This document shows, one piece after another, positions 1 through 8,406 of a stretch of DNA of 36,509 nucleotides. Position numbers and translations under genes: made by a program. Every line of letters starts with the position of its first letter. Position 1 is the first letter of the stretch. Under the pieces are notes generated by a model. The model did no database searches, was not told the DNA's origin, and saw only the letters and a list, made by a program, of their open reading frames with translations. Where the stretch lies: NCBI GenBank assembly GCA_011052015.1, contig DRJZ01000130.1, forward strand, positions 1 to 36,509, written 5' to 3'. The DNA comes from Acidiferrobacteraceae bacterium. Lineage in GTDB: Bacteria > Pseudomonadota > Gammaproteobacteria > HyVt-429.

Positions 1-75
1 CCGACACAGGTGGACAAGGATTTGGAGGCGGTAATGAAGAAGTTACCGAAGAAAGGAGAAGGGAATGACCCCTGA
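1..75 (+). CDS. C-terminal tail of a CDS entering from the left (…PTQVDKDLEAVMKKLPKKGEGNDP*), family unknown
   Basis: Frame 1 is open from base 1 to TGA at 73-75; charged tail. No family recognisable. Confidence 0.35.
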   Translation, partial: PTQVDKDLEAVMKKLPKKGEGNDP

Positions 76-133
76 TTTAATTTCGGATGCGTCGCTGAAG
101 GAAATTTTGACCATAATTATGTGAAATGAATTC

Positions 134-237
134 TAGCTATGTGTCCATCTATAAACACCTTTAGCCCCCTCTCCCTCCGGGAGAGGGTGGGGGTGAGGGG
201 ATATAAAACAGGTGTTTATGTGGACGGACACTAGCTA
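134..237. repeat. MITE/REP-like element with imperfect terminal inverted repeats and an internal CCCTCTCCC…GGGAGAGGG REP hairpin
   Basis: Left end tagctatgtgtccatctataaacacct versus reverse complement of right end tagctagtgtccgtccacataaacacct; core ccccctctccctccgggagagggtgggggtgagggg. Confidence 0.6.
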
Positions 238-248
238 TTTATAGCCAT

Positions 249-270
249 GTATAGCCCCTTGAGGCTATAC
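249..270. repeat. Hairpin GTATAGCC-CCTTGA-GGCTATAC nested in a larger tagctattt/aaatagcta inverted repeat
   Basis: Perfect 8-bp stem read directly; outer arms at about 232-240 and 279-288. Confidence 0.5.
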
Positions 271-505
271 GCAGCTAGAAATAGCTATAAATCACGTACC
301 AGAGATGCAGCTGGGCTAAGTTGGTGAAGATTAGATGCCGACGCCATAAGTAATAAATCCAGGGAAGTGTAATACCTCCCCCCCTGGAATATTTAGACGA
401 ACAAAGAGGTGGACCTGTTTGGCTGCTTAGTAGTATATATCAGGCGTAGAAGTTCAGCTAAAATGCGAATTACAGCGCATGGAATATAGTTTTTATGCGA
501 TTTTT

Positions 506-564
506 AGTATATTCTGAGTGTATTAATTCGTGTAATTAACGAACTATTACGCTCAGGATATACT
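506..564. promoter_or_regulatory. Putative AbiEi operator: 25-bp imperfect inverted repeat (21/25) with 9-nt spacer
   Basis: agtatattctgagtgtattaattcg (506-530) versus reverse complement of 540-564 agtatatcctgagcgtaatagttcg; ends 9 bp before the ATG at 574. Confidence 0.6.
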
Positions 565-573
565 TTAAAGCCG

Positions 574-1368
574 ATGAATGGACTAGGAAAAGCCGACCGA
601 GAACGCCTATCAGCGGTGTTGCGGGGGACCAAGGGCGCGATTTCAGTTGCGGAGGCCGCTGATATTCTGGAAATGCCTGGTACCAGCACGGCTAAGTTGT
701 TGTCACGCTGGGCAAAAAAGGGCTGGCTGTCTCGGGTTCGCCGGGGATTATATATTTCTGTTCCATTGGAGTCGCGGACAGCAGATATCCCTCTGGAGGA
801 TGCCTGGGTGATAGCGGACAAGCTTTATAGCCCTTGTTATATCGGTGGTTGGAGTGCTGCTGAGTATTGGGATTTAACCGAGCAGATATTTCGCACCGTG
901 ATAGTCCTAACAACGCAACGACCCAGAGAACGTAAACCGATAATAAAAGGAACTGAGTTTTTATTTAGGACAGTGCCGGATAAAGCCATGTTTGGTTTGA
1001 AGCCGGTCTGGCGAGGGCAGGTAAAAGTCAATGTATCCGATCCCACTCGAACGGTACTCGACATGCTAAGTGATCCACAGTTGGGGGGTGGGCTGCGTTC
1101 AACCATAGATATGATTAGAAATTACATGAGTTCAGAAAAGAAGGATTTAGGCTTACTCATTAAATATGCAGATCAATTAGGTAATGGTGCGGTTTTTAAG
1201 CGTCTTGGTTTTTTATTAGAAAAATATGCTGAAAATGAACAGGATTTTATTGGGCAATGTCGAGATAGGTTAACAACAGGTAACGCAAAGCTTGATCCTG
1301 CATTAAAGGCAAAAAAATTAATAACGCGATGGCGGTTATGGGTGCCTGAGCGATGGGCAAAGGGGTAA
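574..1368 (+). CDS. abiEi: AbiEi-family antitoxin / wHTH transcriptional regulator (type IV TA)
   Basis: N-terminal wHTH (ISVAEAADILEM…AKLLSRWAKKGWLSRVRRGLY) and the AbiEi hallmark DPTRTVLDMLSDPQLGGG…LGNGAVFKRLGFLLE. Confidence 0.85.
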   Translation: MNGLGKADRERLSAVLRGTKGAISVAEAADILEMPGTSTAKLLSRWAKKGWLSRVRRGLYISVPLESRTADIPLEDAWVIADKLYSPCYIGGWSAAEYWDLTEQIFRTVIVLTTQRPRERKPIIKGTEFLFRTVPDKAMFGLKPVWRGQVKVNVSDPTRTVLDMLSDPQLGGGLRSTIDMIRNYMSSEKKDLGLLIKYADQLGNGAVFKRLGFLLEKYAENEQDFIGQCRDRLTTGNAKLDPALKAKKLITRWRLWVPERWAKG

Positions 1369-1372
1369 CGTT

Positions 1373-1576
1373 TTGATCGATAGACAGGAAGTCATGGAAT
1401 TAGCGCGTGAGTTTGGACTCGCAGCACAGGTTATTGAAAAGGATTACACCTTAGGGTGGTTGCTTGCTGGTATTGCAGCACATCCTGAAATTGGACAAAG
1501 CTGGGTATTTAAAGGCGGAACATGTCTAAAAAAGATAAAGATGGATATCCATGTTCAGGAAGGGATGGATATTTAA
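1373..1576 (+). pseudogene. Truncated AbiEii nucleotidyltransferase toxin (67 aa)
   Basis: Begins like AbiEii (IEKDYTLGWLLAGI…WVFKGGTCLKK) then stops right after the FKGG-x-LKK region, before the catalytic D-x-D segment. Confidence 0.75.
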
Positions 1577-1700
1577 TTAATCCAATATACTAGGATAGTT
1601 ATGAGCGTAGCCGAAATTGGAAACGAAAATGGCAACACGGCCTTCACCGTCCCACTGTTTGACGAATTCATGTGACGTGCCATGCCGGAGTTTAAATTGA

Positions 1701-1811
1701 ATGATTAGAACAAGCGCGACAGAGATAGTCGAAGAGCTGGAAGCGATTGAGACCGAGTCCAAGGAGGCGGATAAGGCGTTGAAGGGAATTCTGGAGCAGA
1801 TTGCAAAATGA
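1701..1811 (+). pseudogene. C-terminal remnant of a type I methyltransferase (HsdM) overlapping the hsdS start
   Basis: MIRTSATEIVEELEAIETESKEADKALKGILEQIAK* resembles HsdM C-terminal coiled tails; TGA overlaps the hsdS ATG (ATGA). Confidence 0.5.
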
Positions 1812-3124
1812 TGGATGGAAACCCATACGCCTTGCCTGAATCGTGGAGTGATTCCTCGATTGGCGATGTAGTCCTGAAAGCAAAACAACGCGATCCGAGG
1901 AAGATACAGGATGATAAGTTTCTATATGTTGATGTTTCCAGCGTTTCCAACCAGCTATTCAGAATCACCGGCGCAACACAAACACTCGGAAGTGAAGCAC
2001 CAAGCCGGGCACGGAAGGAGATTCAAACGAACGATGTTCTCTTCGCGACTGTAAGGCCAACCCTGAAACGTATCGCCGTCGTTCCTGATTGGCTCAATGG
2101 ACAAATCGCCAGTACTGGGTACTGTGTTCTCCGAAGCGATATCGTGAAAGTTGATCCGCGCTATCTCTATTACTATCTGATTACAGACGGCTTTAACGCA
2201 AGAATGGCTGGTCTTGAGCGCGGGGCCAATTATCCAGCGGTACGTGATTCAGATGTAAAGAATTCCTGGCTACCACTCCCTCCGCTCCCCGAGCAGAAGA
2301 AGATCGCGCATATCCTTTCGACGGTACAACGTGCGATCGAAGCACAGGAGCGGATCATCCAGACCACCACCGAGCTGAAAAAGGCCCTCATGCAAAAACT
2401 CTTCACCGAAGGCCTCCGTAACGAACGACAAAAACAAACCGAAATCGGCCCCGTTCCAGAAAGCTGTGAGGTGGTGGAGTTGGGGATCCTGTTGCGTGAG
2501 CCTTTGCGCAACGGCCATTCTGCGAAGGCAACTACTGACAAGAACGGAATCCGAACGCTAACCCTCACGGCAGTTACACAACGGGACTTCTGCATAGAAA
2601 ACACCAAGGTTACCTGCGCCGATCCAAAGCGTGTAAAAAACATGTGGCTGAAGCCGGGAGACATCTTCGTTGAAAGAGCGAATACTGCTGATTACGTGGG
2701 ATTGGCCGCGCTGTATGAGGGAGAGGAAAATTTCGCGATCTTCTCAGACTTGCTTGTGCGGGTTCGAGTGGACGAATCGAGACTCGCTCCAAAGGTACTG
2801 ATCGAATGGCTCCTTGCAGAGCCTTGCCGCCGATACTACAAGAAGAACGCACGCTCTACCGCAGGCAACTTTCCGAAGATCGACCAAGGAACAATCGAAA
2901 AAACCTTAATTCCCGTGCCTCAACCAGAAGAGCAGGAGGAACTGGAGAGAATTTTTCGAACGCTGGATACCAAGATCGCTCAGCAAACTCAGAAATGGGC
3001 ATCCCATCAAGACCTCTTCCGCACGCTCCTTCACGAACTGATGACTGCGAAAATTCGTGTGGACGACATTGACATTCCAAAAGGTTCTAGCATCATGTTA
3101 GCAGAGCCCTTGTTCCAGGATTGA
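1808..3124 (+). CDS. hsdS: Type I restriction-modification specificity subunit HsdS
   Basis: Two TRD-like halves and conserved linkers: LPLPPLPEQKKIAHILSTVQRAIEAQERIIQTTTELKKALMQKLFTEGL… and IPVPQPEEQEELERIFRTLDTKI. Confidence 0.92.
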   Translation: MMDGNPYALPESWSDSSIGDVVLKAKQRDPRKIQDDKFLYVDVSSVSNQLFRITGATQTLGSEAPSRARKEIQTNDVLFATVRPTLKRIAVVPDWLNGQIASTGYCVLRSDIVKVDPRYLYYYLITDGFNARMAGLERGANYPAVRDSDVKNSWLPLPPLPEQKKIAHILSTVQRAIEAQERIIQTTTELKKALMQKLFTEGLRNERQKQTEIGPVPESCEVVELGILLREPLRNGHSAKATTDKNGIRTLTLTAVTQRDFCIENTKVTCADPKRVKNMWLKPGDIFVERANTADYVGLAALYEGEENFAIFSDLLVRVRVDESRLAPKVLIEWLLAEPCRRYYKKNARSTAGNFPKIDQGTIEKTLIPVPQPEEQEELERIFRTLDTKIAQQTQKWASHQDLFRTLLHELMTAKIRVDDIDIPKGSSIMLAEPLFQD

Positions 3125-3134
3125 AGAGAAAACA

Positions 3135-4085
3135 ATGTCACAATACCTATTACATCTTCTCGACGACACAGAATTCGAGGATCTCGTTACCTTGATTTGT
3201 CGGCGAATTCTTGGTGCTGGTACTACATCGTTTTCTCCAGGCCCAGATGGAGGGAAGGACGCTAAATTTGAGGGAACTGCAAACTGCTTCCCAAGTAATT
3301 CCGCTCCTGCAACGGGAAAGTTCATCATTCAGGCTAAACACACGACAAATCCCGTTGCGTCTTGCTCAGATAACAATTTCGAATCAAACAAGACCTCAGT
3401 CGTCAACGAGGAGATTCCGAAGATCAAACGTCAGTTCGTGAACGGTGATTTGACACATTACCTATTGTTCACGAATCGCCGTAAAACTGGTGGAGCAGAG
3501 GATCGCATTCCCAAACATATCAAAAATGAAACCGGAGTCGAAAACGTTTGGTTGTTCGGTTTGAAAGATATCGGAGATCACCTGCTCAATTACCCTGACA
3601 TCATCAAACAAGCAGGGCTCGATAAGCTGCGATCACCTATTCGATTCACTCCAGACGATATTCGTGACGTAATTGTGGCATTTCACACTCACCGAGAAGA
3701 AATATCAACCGCTTTCGATAGCCAGCACGATTTTAAGGATTACCCTGGAATCAAGAAGAAAAACGAAATTAACGGCCTAACTGACGGCTACTACAGGTAT
3801 ATACAGGAGGACTCAGTTCCACGGTTTTCCGAAATTCAACACTTTCTGAAGAACCCCCGTAACTGGAAATTTGCTGACCAGTATCATGCCGTCGCCGATG
3901 AACTCAAAGGGCAGATCATTACTCATCGCGACAAGTTCGTGACTTTTGATGAGGCTTTGGAGCATGTGTTTCAATTGATGCATGGGCGTAGTCTAGAATT
4001 GCAGTCAGCAGCGCATCGACGGCTGACCAAAATTTTTGTGCATTACATGTATTGGGACTGCGATATTGGAGAAAAAGAAACGTGA
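3135..4085 (+). CDS. ABC-three-component-like effector: N-terminal REase-like (PD-(D/E)xK) domain plus ABC-3C C-terminal domain
   Basis: FEDLVTLICRRILGAGTTSFSPGPDGGKDA…KFIIQAKHT resembles Mrr/REase-fold motifs; followed by a small gene and a DUF2326-like ATPase, the ABC-3C order. Confidence 0.65.
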   Translation: MSQYLLHLLDDTEFEDLVTLICRRILGAGTTSFSPGPDGGKDAKFEGTANCFPSNSAPATGKFIIQAKHTTNPVASCSDNNFESNKTSVVNEEIPKIKRQFVNGDLTHYLLFTNRRKTGGAEDRIPKHIKNETGVENVWLFGLKDIGDHLLNYPDIIKQAGLDKLRSPIRFTPDDIRDVIVAFHTHREEISTAFDSQHDFKDYPGIKKKNEINGLTDGYYRYIQEDSVPRFSEIQHFLKNPRNWKFADQYHAVADELKGQIITHRDKFVTFDEALEHVFQLMHGRSLELQSAAHRRLTKIFVHYMYWDCDIGEKET

Positions 4086-4330
4086 TTCGCCCGGCAAAGC
4101 ATCTTAATCTCAACATGTGTGTCCTGAGGGCTGCAAGTCGTCTTCTCGCAAAGTTGCAAGTCGATCGTATCTGCGGTTATGAGGATCTCCGACAGAATTT
4201 GAGCAACCTAGGAGAAGATGCTGATGTCCTTTTCCTTCCCACAGTTCACTTCCTCTACTTGCTCGGGCTCGTCGAGTATCACACACAGACCGATTCATTC
4301 GAATACATCCAGCCTGGAAGTGGATCGTGA
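4082..4330 (+). CDS. Small ABC-3C middle component-like protein (winged-helix type)
   Basis: GTGA overlap with the upstream stop; MIRPAKHLNLNMCVLRAASRLLAKL…FLPTVHFLYLLGLVEYHTQTDSFEYI resembles ABC-3C MC proteins. Confidence 0.6.
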   Translation: MIRPAKHLNLNMCVLRAASRLLAKLQVDRICGYEDLRQNLSNLGEDADVLFLPTVHFLYLLGLVEYHTQTDSFEYIQPGSGS

Positions 4331-6120
4331 AGCTTAGTCGTCTCTACACCAACGACACTTTGGTTTTCACCCCTATCGACTTCCGAGAGGGATTCAATGT
4401 CGTTTTGGCTCGCATCCGGCACCCAAAGGACGATGAAAAGAGTAGTCACTGTCTCGGAAAGACTCTCCTGGTTGATGTTATTGATTTTTGTCTCTTGAAA
4501 TCCGTTGGGACGAAGAACCATTTCCTAAAATCCCGAGATGATCTTTTCGGCGACCTTGTCTTTTTCCTGGAATTAGAATTATCTGAAGGCGGGTACGTGA
4601 CAGTTCGCCGACCAGTTCACGAGGCCACGAGAATATCTTTCAAACGGCACGAGGAACGTCACCAAGACTATATTAATTCTGCAGACGAAACATGGGATCA
4701 TCTCAATATCTCCCTAGCTGCAGGTGTGAGGATGCTCGATGGCTACCTTGCGCTCTCCATGATCAAACCCTGGAACTATCGGAAAGGCGTCAGCTACTTC
4801 ATGCGTCGTCAGGAAGATTATTCAAACGAATTCCAGCTACGTAAGTTTTCGAGCGGAAGCCACAAGGATTGGAAGCCTTATGTGGCTCGTGTATTGGGTT
4901 TTCATGACGCCCCGATAACTCAGAAATATGAGGCCGATGCTGCGCATGCAAAGATCAAGGAACGCCGCACCGAATTACAAGGTGAAGTCATGGTTAAACT
5001 TTCTGACTACGAGAAGCTTCGCGCTAGCATTACGGTCAAAAGGGACGAGGTTGAACAGAAAGTATCAGCTCTTGATGAATTTGATTTCAAGGCACAGGAA
5101 TTGGGCCTGAGCGAAGAACTCGCTGATGAGATTGAAAAGAAGGTCGCCGACATCAATGAGGCGCTTTACAACGCTCGATTCGATTTAAACCAAACGAAGC
5201 AAGGGCTTGAGGATGAAGTTCACTTTGATCTGAAAGATGTGCAGCGGGTATTCTCTGAGTCAAAAATTACTTTTCCTGATCAGTTGGCCCGGGACTATAC
5301 AGACCTCGTTGATTTCAACAGGAGGATCCTCAGTGAGCGCCGAACATCACTTAAGAATCGGGCCGAAGAGCTTGAGCGTGAGATTAAGTCTTTAGAAAAT
5401 ACCAACATAGAGCTTGCGGAGAAGAGAAAGAGTATCCTGCAAGTCTTGGGTGGTACAGACAGCCTCAAGAAGTATAAAAGTCTGCAGAAGGAGCTCGACC
5501 ATGACCGGGCGAGCGTGGCTCTAATGGAAGAGAAAGCCGAAAAACTGGATGCTATTCGAGAACTCAATGATGAACTTCGCAAAACAAAAGCCAAATGCGA
5601 TGAACTGACTGTTACGCTCGAGGAGCTTGTTACCAATGGTTCAGACCGCTATCGGCAAATACAGAAGACTTTCAGTAGAATCATCAAAGAGGTTCTGCAC
5701 AGAACCGCTGTCCTTTACGTTCAACAGAACGATAGTGGCAATCTGGATTTTCATGCAGAATTCACTGACGCCGACAGTGACGCTCATACACAGGAAAGGC
5801 GAGGAACCTCTTTCCGGAAAATCCTTTGTATAGCGTTCGACCTCGCAGTGCTGACAAGCTATGCAAAGAAACCATTTTTCCATTTTGTTTATCACGACGG
5901 AGCACTGGAGCAGTTGGAGAGCAAGCGGAAACTCGCCCTTCTGTCCGTGGTTCGGCAGGCCTGCGCTGACTACGGCATCCAGTATATCCTTAGTGCCTTA
6001 GATGAGGAGCTTCCAGAGGATGAGGATACGGCTCACCTCTGTCCGCGACCGGAAGAGGTGATTGTCGAACTGCATGACGGAGGCGATAACGGACGCCTAT
6101 TCAAACTAGAGCGTTTCTAA
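4327..6120 (+). CDS. DUF2326-family Rad50/SMC-like ATPase (ABC-3C ATPase component)
   Basis: N-terminal P-loop variant SHCLGKTLLVDVIDFCLL, long central coiled coil, C-terminal FRKILCIAFDLAVL…FHFVYHDGALEQLE (ABC signature/Walker B region); GTGA overlap with previous CDS. Confidence 0.82.
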   Translation: MKLSRLYTNDTLVFTPIDFREGFNVVLARIRHPKDDEKSSHCLGKTLLVDVIDFCLLKSVGTKNHFLKSRDDLFGDLVFFLELELSEGGYVTVRRPVHEATRISFKRHEERHQDYINSADETWDHLNISLAAGVRMLDGYLALSMIKPWNYRKGVSYFMRRQEDYSNEFQLRKFSSGSHKDWKPYVARVLGFHDAPITQKYEADAAHAKIKERRTELQGEVMVKLSDYEKLRASITVKRDEVEQKVSALDEFDFKAQELGLSEELADEIEKKVADINEALYNARFDLNQTKQGLEDEVHFDLKDVQRVFSESKITFPDQLARDYTDLVDFNRRILSERRTSLKNRAEELEREIKSLENTNIELAEKRKSILQVLGGTDSLKKYKSLQKELDHDRASVALMEEKAEKLDAIRELNDELRKTKAKCDELTVTLEELVTNGSDRYRQIQKTFSRIIKEVLHRTAVLYVQQNDSGNLDFHAEFTDADSDAHTQERRGTSFRKILCIAFDLAVLTSYAKKPFFHFVYHDGALEQLESKRKLALLSVVRQACADYGIQYILSALDEELPEDEDTAHLCPRPEEVIVELHDGGDNGRLFKLERF

Positions 6121-6151
6121 TTCATATGCCAAAATTCAGAGAACACAAAAT

Positions 6152-6172
6152 CGTTCAACCCGCATAGGACGC
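6152..6172. repeat. Direct repeat copy 1 CGTTCAACCCGCATAGGACGC flanking the RNase HI gene
   Basis: 18/21 identical to 7032-7052. Confidence 0.6.
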
Positions 6173-6205
6173 GCCTACCATACTCTGTGCACGGTGGCCA
6201 ACGAA

Positions 6206-7045
6206 TCACACCAGCTTCGAGCACTCAATCTCGTCCAGCATCCGAGCAATCCTCGGGTTCGCGGTATCTTTGTTTAGAACTACCACGTAGCAATGCCCGT
6301 CTCTTAGCGGCTCAGTAGAGAAAATAATGTCAACGTTGCCTAGATATTTGCTCTTCTTGGAAATGACTTCAAACTTGTATTTCCAGAGCTTATGAGTTTC
6401 TAGATATTCCGTCGTGAATACTCGGATTGATAATCTCTGACCGCGCATCTCGACACTACCGATTTCGACAGACTTTGAGGTTTTCTTCCTTCTCACCGAC
6501 ACGGTAGATAACGGTTTGTGCAGCGGGTTCTTGGCAGATTTCCTTGCGAGCTTATCAGCCGCTTTGTTGTACTTGTCCTTTGAGTGACCTTTGACCCATT
6601 TAATGCTGACGTTGCGCCGACTTTGATACGCGCGTTTGAGAAGCCTTACCAACCGTTTCCACTGGGCCACATGGAGGATCGGTCGCCCGGTTTGTCGGTT
6701 TGTCCACTTTGTAGTGGGCCATACAAACTTCGCGGTCTGATAGTTATCAACTATGTATCGTGAATCCGTGTGGACAACGATTTTCTCAAATTGCTTGAGG
6801 GCTTCTTGATCGAGAGCTTCCTCCAGTCCTTTGATGCATGCCTCAAGTTCCATTTCGTTGTTCGTCGCCTGTTTGTAGCCTGGATAGTCGAACTCGTTGA
6901 TAACCTCCTCATCCCCTGCGTCATTGACAATGACGAATACAATACCAATCCCGCCGACCCTTGGTCCGGAGAAGGAAGATCCATCGGTATAGATGTTCAA
7001 AGCATCGTCATCTAGCATTTCAGGATTATAGCGTTCAGCCCGCAT
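6206..7045 (-). CDS. RNase HI-family protein with about 100-aa C-terminal extension (true start may be the internal MLDDDALN at about 7018)
   Basis: All RNase HI catalytic motifs: NIYTDGSS, NNEMELEAC, VVHTDSRYIVDN, KWVKGHSKDKYNKAADKLA. Confidence 0.85.
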   Translation of the reverse strand: MRAERYNPEMLDDDALNIYTDGSSFSGPRVGGIGIVFVIVNDAGDEEVINEFDYPGYKQATNNEMELEACIKGLEEALDQEALKQFEKIVVHTDSRYIVDNYQTAKFVWPTTKWTNRQTGRPILHVAQWKRLVRLLKRAYQSRRNVSIKWVKGHSKDKYNKAADKLARKSAKNPLHKPLSTVSVRRKKTSKSVEIGSVEMRGQRLSIRVFTTEYLETHKLWKYKFEVISKKSKYLGNVDIIFSTEPLRDGHCYVVVLNKDTANPRIARMLDEIECSKLV

Positions 7046-7052
7046 AAGATGC
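7032..7052. repeat. Direct repeat copy 2 CGTTCAGCCCGCATAAGATGC flanking the RNase HI gene
   Basis: 18/21 identical to 6152-6172. Confidence 0.6.
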
Positions 7053-7080
7053 GGTTCGCAAGCTCACCTCATCCTGCGTG

Positions 7081-7314
7081 CTATGGAATGTGGCTTGGAG
7101 TATCGGACGCAGTAGAGGAGGTAACCATGGTTGGCCCGGCGTACACAGGTAGATTTGGGGTGCGTTGCCCACCGGGTAACCGAGATTCACATTGCTTGGC
7201 GTAGGGCTCTGAGCAATACGATATATTGTCAAGAACTTGAAAAATCATTCCGCCAATTGGTATTGTGATAATGCCTGTTACCACAGAAGATTTATAAATC
7301 TTTTCCCAGTCCAT
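7081..7314 (-). CDS. Small hypothetical protein with one possible TM segment, immediately downstream of HigA
   Basis: ATG directly follows the HigA stop (TAAATG); SSVVTGIITIPIGGMIFQVL is hydrophobic. C-terminal half overlaps repeat-like sequence. Confidence 0.35.
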   Translation of the reverse strand: MDWEKIYKSSVVTGIITIPIGGMIFQVLDNISYCSEPYAKQCESRLPGGQRTPNLPVYAGPTMVTSSTASDTPSHIP

Positions 7315-8406
7315 TTAAGAATTATCCTTCCAAACAAACCTTGTTTTCAATTTATTGTAATGGCTATAAGGAATTAACCCATCATGTTGTAATCTCCCAA
7401 CAACAATGCCCGGTGCGATTCCAAGTTGTTCTGCAAATGTAGCAATGGTTGCTGTGCTCCACCGGCCAAGCTGCTGGAAGACCCGATATTCTTTTAGAGG
7501 TATCAGAGTATTTCTGGCAAAGCGGTCTGCTTCCTGCTCTTTGTCGTTGTCTTCAATTTCCTCCTCATCTATGAATACATCCTTCTTCCCGTGCAGCAAT
7601 ATATGACCTGCCTCGTGGAAGAATGTGAACCAGAGATGATCATCGGATTTATGCCGCAGGCTGAACATAATTAAGGCCTTGTCTTTTGTAAGCCAACGTG
7701 CGGCACCGCTTAAGTGGGTTTTAGGTAGTTCCGGTACAAGTGCCACAGCGACGCCTGCATCGGCACACAAGCTTTGCATCTCCGGGACAAAAACATCCGG
7801 GGGTTGGCGTGTCAGTCCACGAATACTGGACAAGGCCTCAATAAAACGCTCCCGGTTATAGGCTGCGCAATCAATATCTTCGGCGTGTAATTCACCCATG
7901 CGTAGCCAGGCCGCGACGGATTCGGGGGCACTCTTGTAGGACGGCGATTTCCGGTATGCGATACATACACGCGCACAGCGCTCCTCCCAGGCCGCTGCGC
8001 TACCGACGCCGAAAAAATCCAGCAGTTTTTCAACCCGGTCGGTTGGTGATTCCGGCTTGGGAATAAACCCCAGCTTAACCATCTTGTTGATGGGAAAGCG
8101 TTTGGCCCAGTCTTTTTGAGCCAGAAGCGCTTTTTGCTGTTCGGACTTTGCGACCGCCAGCCGGTAATTGGCCTCCAGGTTGTTCCACACGCTGGCGTTG
8201 ACACCCAGCACGCGCTCAAACTGGATGGCGGTCTCGGCGGTAATGGGCGCCTGGCCGCTGATGATCTGGCTGACCATTTTTTCGGAGCGCCCGCAACGCT
8301 CGGCGAACTCGGCCTTTTTCATGCCACGGGTAGCCAACGTTTCCTCCAGGATCTCACCCGGCGGGATCGCATAATCCGGCTCGAATTGATTAGCTACAGT
8401 GCTCAT
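7315..8406 (-). CDS. higA: HigA-type XRE antitoxin fused to ImmA/IrrE (DUF955) metallopeptidase domain
   Basis: PPGEILEETLATRGMKKAEFAERCGRSEKMVSQIISGQAPITAETA (HigA HTH) plus FTFFHEAGHILLHGKK (HExxH). Confidence 0.9.
   Translation of the reverse strand: MSTVANQFEPDYAIPPGEILEETLATRGMKKAEFAERCGRSEKMVSQIISGQAPITAETAIQFERVLGVNASVWNNLEANYRLAVAKSEQQKALLAQKDWAKRFPINKMVKLGFIPKPESPTDRVEKLLDFFGVGSAAAWEERCARVCIAYRKSPSYKSAPESVAAWLRMGELHAEDIDCAAYNRERFIEALSSIRGLTRQPPDVFVPEMQSLCADAGVAVALVPELPKTHLSGAARWLTKDKALIMFSLRHKSDDHLWFTFFHEAGHILLHGKKDVFIDEEEIEDNDKEQEADRFARNTLIPLKEYRVFQQLGRWSTATIATFAEQLGIAPGIVVGRLQHDGLIPYSHYNKLKTRFVWKDNS

Noticed and set aside
1577-1888. 103-aa minus-strand ORF in the hsdM remnant region
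   Set aside because: Antisense to the hsdM tail and hsdS start, no family features.
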